A stretch of DNA of 64,000 nucleotides, taken from NCBI RefSeq assembly GCF_018785315.1, contig NZ_WQPN01000054.1, positions 59,662-123,661 on the forward strand, written 5' to 3'. The notes under the pieces are model-generated. The model saw only the letters and a program-made list of their open reading frames with translations, made no database searches and was not told the origin of the DNA. Below, one piece after another: positions 60,904 through 64,000 of the stretch. The position numbers were made by a program, and so were the translations under genes. The DNA is from Clostridium sp. MCC353. GTDB taxonomy: Bacteria > Bacillota > Clostridia > Lachnospirales > Lachnospiraceae. The stretch's first letter is position 1, and every line of letters starts with the position of its first letter.

Positions 60904-61551
60904 TTATCCGTTTATAATAGTAGGAATCAGTTTTGCCAGGGCTAAAGCCAATTCCTGATGTCCTTTTTCTGTCAAATGGATATAATCAACAGGACTGATT
61001 TCACTGACGATTTCATTGGCATCCAGGTAGTGGCAGTTCATCATCTCAGCAACTTTTTTAAATTCTTCTGAGAGCATACCTGCTTTTTCCGAACATTCCC
61101 TTCCCATGGTCTGCAGGACCGGCTTGGTTTCGTACCGTTTGTCAATGCTCTTTGGGGTGATTATGAGTATGTTTGGAGTATTTTTGGCCCAGCAGTCCTC
61201 CGTGGCCTGCGCTTTGGCGACCAGCCGTTTTAACCCCATGCCGATGCAGGCGGCGGAGCAGCCAAAACGTTCCTTGGTGTCATTGGTGCCCAGCATGATG
61301 ATGAGCAGTTTGACGGGGGCATGGCTTTTAAGGCAGGGATGAATATAATTCAGCCCGCACATTCCCTCCCGGACCGGGTCTTCAAAACTGGTGGTTCTTC
61401 CGTTCAGCCCCTCTTCAATGACCAGATACTCGTCTCCAAGGGCTTTGGCAAGCAGCCTGGTCCAGCGTGTGTTTTCGTCAAAACGTTTTTGGTCTTCGGC
61501 CCGGAAGCCGTGGGTGTTGGAATCCCCAAAACATACGATGTGTTTTAGCAT
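60904..61551 (-). CDS. SGNH/GDSL-family esterase
   Basis: A 215-residue hydrolase. Block I is IVCFGDSNTHGF (Ser11 nucleophile), block III the IIMLGTNDTKERFG oxyanion site, and the C-terminal DYIHLTEKGHQELALAL supplies Asp and His. The pattern is like arylesterase/acyl-CoA thioesterase-I relatives. No signal peptide, so cytoplasmic. Located 44 bp before the phospholipase D-like stop on the same strand, so they may be co-transcribed. Confidence 0.9.
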   Translation of the reverse strand: MLKHIVCFGDSNTHGFRAEDQKRFDENTRWTRLLAKALGDEYLVIEEGLNGRTTSFEDPVREGMCGLNYIHPCLKSHAPVKLLIIMLGTNDTKERFGCSAACIGMGLKRLVAKAQATEDCWAKNTPNILIITPKSIDKRYETKPVLQTMGRECSEKAGMLSEEFKKVAEMMNCHYLDANEIVSEISPVDYIHLTEKGHQELALALAKLIPTIING

Positions 61552-61595
61552 GGTGTATTTTTCTCCTTTTATAGTTTATTATGGTTTACCGCATT

Positions 61596-63041
61596 TCAGA
61601 TCAAATAATGGAAGAGCTGGAACAGCCGGGAAGTGACAAAAAACAGGAGCTGTTTCACCCTCGAAACGTTTTTGGCTTTTCCGGCGTCGTCAGCCGCCAC
61701 AGTTCCATCCGGCTCAATTCGGACGGCATCTTCCTCAAGGGCCAGAATATGGCTCTCCAACTGTTTGTTAAATTCTTCTCCATGGATCACCAGCATGGTT
61801 TCCGTGTCCACATAAGTACTTCTCATGTCCAGGTTATAGGAACCGATCAAAGAGATATCATGGTCGATCAGCATGGATTTGCCATGGGAGGAGTGGCTGC
61901 CGTTGTATTCATAGACCGTGACCCCGGTATCCAGAATCTTATTTTTATTAAAAATGTAATCGGAAGAAGCCATGAAATTATCGCCTACGGCAACGGAGTT
62001 AATCATCATTTTAAAATCAGGGACGCTGCCTGCCGTCTCCGCCATGCCGTCATACATGTCTTGGCTGAACACCGCATAGGGAGTGTGAAGGTACACCCGA
62101 TGCTCCGCCTGTTTCATCAGCTCCTCAAGCTGATACCAGATCCATGGTTCCTTTCCCATGATATGGGTGGGGTTCCAGATCAGGGTCGCCTTTTTTATGG
62201 GGATCGTGGAATCCGTATAATCAAAATCAGGGACGGTCAGTTCCGGGCTGCGGGCGGAGAGTTCAAGATAATGAGCCCTTAATTCAGATTCCGCATCCGG
62301 CATTTTCTTTTTCATGGATTTCGAGGGCTGCTCAAAGACGGTTTCGCAGTATTCGGAATTCCACATATCCTGAAAATAACGGTCGGTCTGCCAAACCGCG
62401 CTGCTTTTAGCGTCCTCCTGCCCATGTCCAGTGTTGTAAATGAGCACATCCCTGTCATAACTGAGATTTTCCATATTGTATTCCCCAAGAAAATAATCAA
62501 AGGTATTTCTTCCGCCCATCAAAAGCAGTTTATCGTCGATCAGAAGATATTTATCATGCATCCGTCCGTGAATGGTCCAGGGTTTAAGTGGATTTGGCGT
62601 ATTATAAAATTTAATTTCGATATCAGGATGAGCCCCCAGGGCATAAAAAATGGGTTCCTGATTCATGTGGAGGCTTCCATACATCCCGTCCACCAGAATC
62701 CGGACCTTGACACCTCTGTCCGCTGCCTCTAAAATAGAGGAAAAAATGTCATCGCAGCTCTGTCCTGCCCGGATATCAAAGGTGGACAGCACAATCCTCT
62801 CTTTCGCCTGATGGATCATCTGGATTCTTACATTTAAGGCATCCATGCTGCTTTCCACCACGGCGGCCCGGTCAGCGCTGTCAGTGCCGGAATCATTGTA
62901 AAAGGCGTCCGTGTCAAAGGAGGCGCGGAAGGAATCCCCCACTTGTTTTGGGTGCATAAAAGGGATCAAACACCCCAATACCACATAAATTAAAAATACG
63001 GCAAGCACAAGGAACAAATGCTTCAGCCGGAACTTTTTCAT
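61596..63041 (-). CDS. Phospholipase D-like membrane protein (cardiolipin synthase-related)
   Basis: A 481-residue protein. The ATG at 63041 gives the natural signal/anchor start (MKKFRLKHLFLVLAVFLIYVVLGC) and has AGGAGAAAGGA upstream; a longer frame to 63095 is less likely. Two HKD motifs are complete: HDKYLLIDD in the first half and HGKSMLIDHDISLIGSYN in the second. The protein is larger than secreted PLD-like nucleases and smaller in membrane content than ordinary cardiolipin synthases, so the substrate may be phospholipid or another phosphodiester outside the membrane. Confidence 0.85.
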   Translation of the reverse strand: MKKFRLKHLFLVLAVFLIYVVLGCLIPFMHPKQVGDSFRASFDTDAFYNDSGTDSADRAAVVESSMDALNVRIQMIHQAKERIVLSTFDIRAGQSCDDIFSSILEAADRGVKVRILVDGMYGSLHMNQEPIFYALGAHPDIEIKFYNTPNPLKPWTIHGRMHDKYLLIDDKLLLMGGRNTFDYFLGEYNMENLSYDRDVLIYNTGHGQEDAKSSAVWQTDRYFQDMWNSEYCETVFEQPSKSMKKKMPDAESELRAHYLELSARSPELTVPDFDYTDSTIPIKKATLIWNPTHIMGKEPWIWYQLEELMKQAEHRVYLHTPYAVFSQDMYDGMAETAGSVPDFKMMINSVAVGDNFMASSDYIFNKNKILDTGVTVYEYNGSHSSHGKSMLIDHDISLIGSYNLDMRSTYVDTETMLVIHGEEFNKQLESHILALEEDAVRIEPDGTVAADDAGKAKNVSRVKQLLFFVTSRLFQLFHYLI

Positions 63042-63259
63042 AAAAACAGATCCTTTCTCCTGATACAATGGAATTTTTCTTACAGTGTAACACATTTTCC
63101 ACGATATTTCAAAATTTCATAATTTTGTCATCGGAAATTAATAGCAGTTTTAGAAAGCAGGTGTTATACTAAGAATGATACGAGAGGGCAGTCTGCTGAA
63201 AAATCATTTCACAACGTGACTGCTCCATGGAAAATTGATTAAAAAAGGAAAATAAAAAT

Positions 63260-63913
63260 ATGAAATGGTTTAATAAAGAATATAAATATCCCCGTATTTT
63301 GACGGCATTACTGCTCACGGCTGCGGTGGCGGGATTAACAGCCTGCCAAAACTCCAAACAGGCAGGGAATTCGCAGAATATGGAAACCACCGTGTCTGCA
63401 CAATCCATACCTGTGGAGGTTAGGGAAGAAGTTTTAACTGAGAAAAAGGGCGAGGAAGCGGAAGGCTGCGGCGTGCTGAGAGGAACTGTAATCGATGGCT
63501 CCGACTATTCCGAATCCATCACCATAAGAACCGACAGCGGCAGCGATTACAATGTTTTTACCACCAGCGTGCCTTTAGAAGAGATCACCACGATCAAGCC
63601 CGGTCAGAAAATTGCCATCGCCTATTGCGGAACCTTGCAGGAAGAAGACCTTCAGGGCGTTCAACTGATCGTAACACTCAATCCGCAGGTACAGTACGAG
63701 ATAAAAACCGTAACCGGCGTGACGGTTTCCAATGCTATGAGCACATTTACCGTTAAGGATGAAGAGGGCCAGGAAGTCTCCTTTATGAAGGATAACTGCG
63801 AAATCGAAGAAAATTCCCTGAGCCGTGACAGCGGAGACCATGTAAAGGTGGTATATGTCACCTCTGTGGATACGGAGATCAATTATCCGCTAAAGGTTTC
63901 AAAAGCGGAGTGA
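63260..63913 (+). CDS. Lipoprotein of unknown function
   Basis: A 217-residue exported lipoprotein. Signal sequence with lipobox AGLTACQN (Cys at about residue 29), then a polar linker and a beta-rich domain (GVLRGTVIDGSDYSESITIRTDSGSDYNVFTTSV, PGQKIAIAYCGTLQEEDLQGVQLIV). The pattern of short beta strands suggests an OB-like fold. AAGGAAAA precedes the start. No named family recognised. Nothing is seen in the last 87 bp of the window. Confidence 0.75.
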   Translation: MKWFNKEYKYPRILTALLLTAAVAGLTACQNSKQAGNSQNMETTVSAQSIPVEVREEVLTEKKGEEAEGCGVLRGTVIDGSDYSESITIRTDSGSDYNVFTTSVPLEEITTIKPGQKIAIAYCGTLQEEDLQGVQLIVTLNPQVQYEIKTVTGVTVSNAMSTFTVKDEEGQEVSFMKDNCEIEENSLSRDSGDHVKVVYVTSVDTEINYPLKVSKAE

Positions 63914-64000
63914 TTGGGGGAATCTTTATTTAGTTGAGGAAGTTACGCAGGAAAGCGGGACGAGGGGACGGACTGGATGTTTGGATGCGGACGGGCCCAG

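Noticed and set aside
1..64000. tRNA or rRNA genes
   Set aside because: No T-loop/acceptor-stem pattern or rRNA-like stretch was recognised by eye on either strand; a tRNAscan-SE run would settle it.

Overview
The window looks like a chromosomal segment of a gut-type clostridium, most likely Lachnospiraceae. The signs are strong AGGAGG ribosome-binding sites, FadR-type GntR control of a 2-hydroxyacyl-CoA dehydratase, Clostridium-style choline-binding-like wall repeats, a CpsBCD tyrosine-phosphorelay exopolysaccharide locus and a full Kdp/Trk potassium set. No rRNA, tRNA or CRISPR array was seen. Species cannot be told from the sequence alone.

Layout. 1-1750: defence and toxin remnants, namely the end of a YhcG-like PDDEXK nuclease gene, an Abi-like toxin pseudogene whose structured upstream RNA is still intact, and a broken HipA-like gene. 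2110-7084: a sugar ABC importer operon (lipoprotein, two permeases) ending in a sulfatase, suggesting uptake and desulfation of a sulfated glycan. 7240-8887: a tyrosine recombinase followed by a roughly 330-bp segment bounded by an exact 18-bp inverted repeat, read here as an invertible promoter switch. 8888-27830: an exopolysaccharide/capsule locus with a conserved front end (CpsB phosphatase, CpsC, CpsD kinase, priming transferase, LCP ligase, small secreted protein) and an AT-rich, serotype-like block (UDP-sugar dehydrogenase, glycosyltransferases, acyltransferase, Wzy, glycosyltransferase-pyruvyltransferase fusion, radical SAM protein, Wzx).

27892-31646: a GntR regulator divergent from HgdAB-like dehydratase subunits, with a 14-nt minisatellite and a palindromic operator between them. 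31862-35883: housekeeping and accessory genes (P-loop kinase, VanZ-DUF2809 protein, wall-binding secreted protein, PHP hydrolase, truncated histidine phosphatase). 36366-38296: an AT-rich XRE / ImmA-IrrE / PIN-like three-gene module flanked by 34-bp imperfect direct repeats. 38386-43141, minus strand: a lipase-like hydrolase, a membrane protein and a 929-residue surface protein behind a c-di-GMP-I riboswitch with its own terminator.

43582-58209: potassium homeostasis. A TrkA-TrkA-TrkH-histidine kinase-KdpE operon is separated by a MATE exporter from kdpFABC plus a kinase-less KdpD, so KdpD is split over two loci; shared TTTATA-type boxes precede three transcription units. 58360-63913: a SIMPL lipoprotein, subtilase, GDSL esterase, phospholipase D-like protein and a lipoprotein.

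The most unusual items are the predicted phase-variable switch before the polysaccharide locus, a 130-150-nt repeated leader present three times (17886, 50772, 59116) whose hairpins covary and whose loop can pair beside the Shine-Dalgarno sequence, the orphaned Abi-associated RNA, the repeat-flanked XRE/ImmA/PIN module, and the c-di-GMP-controlled surface protein. Two of these switches, recombinase inversion and c-di-GMP sensing, act on the cell surface, so the segment appears specialised for changing surface glycan and adhesin display.
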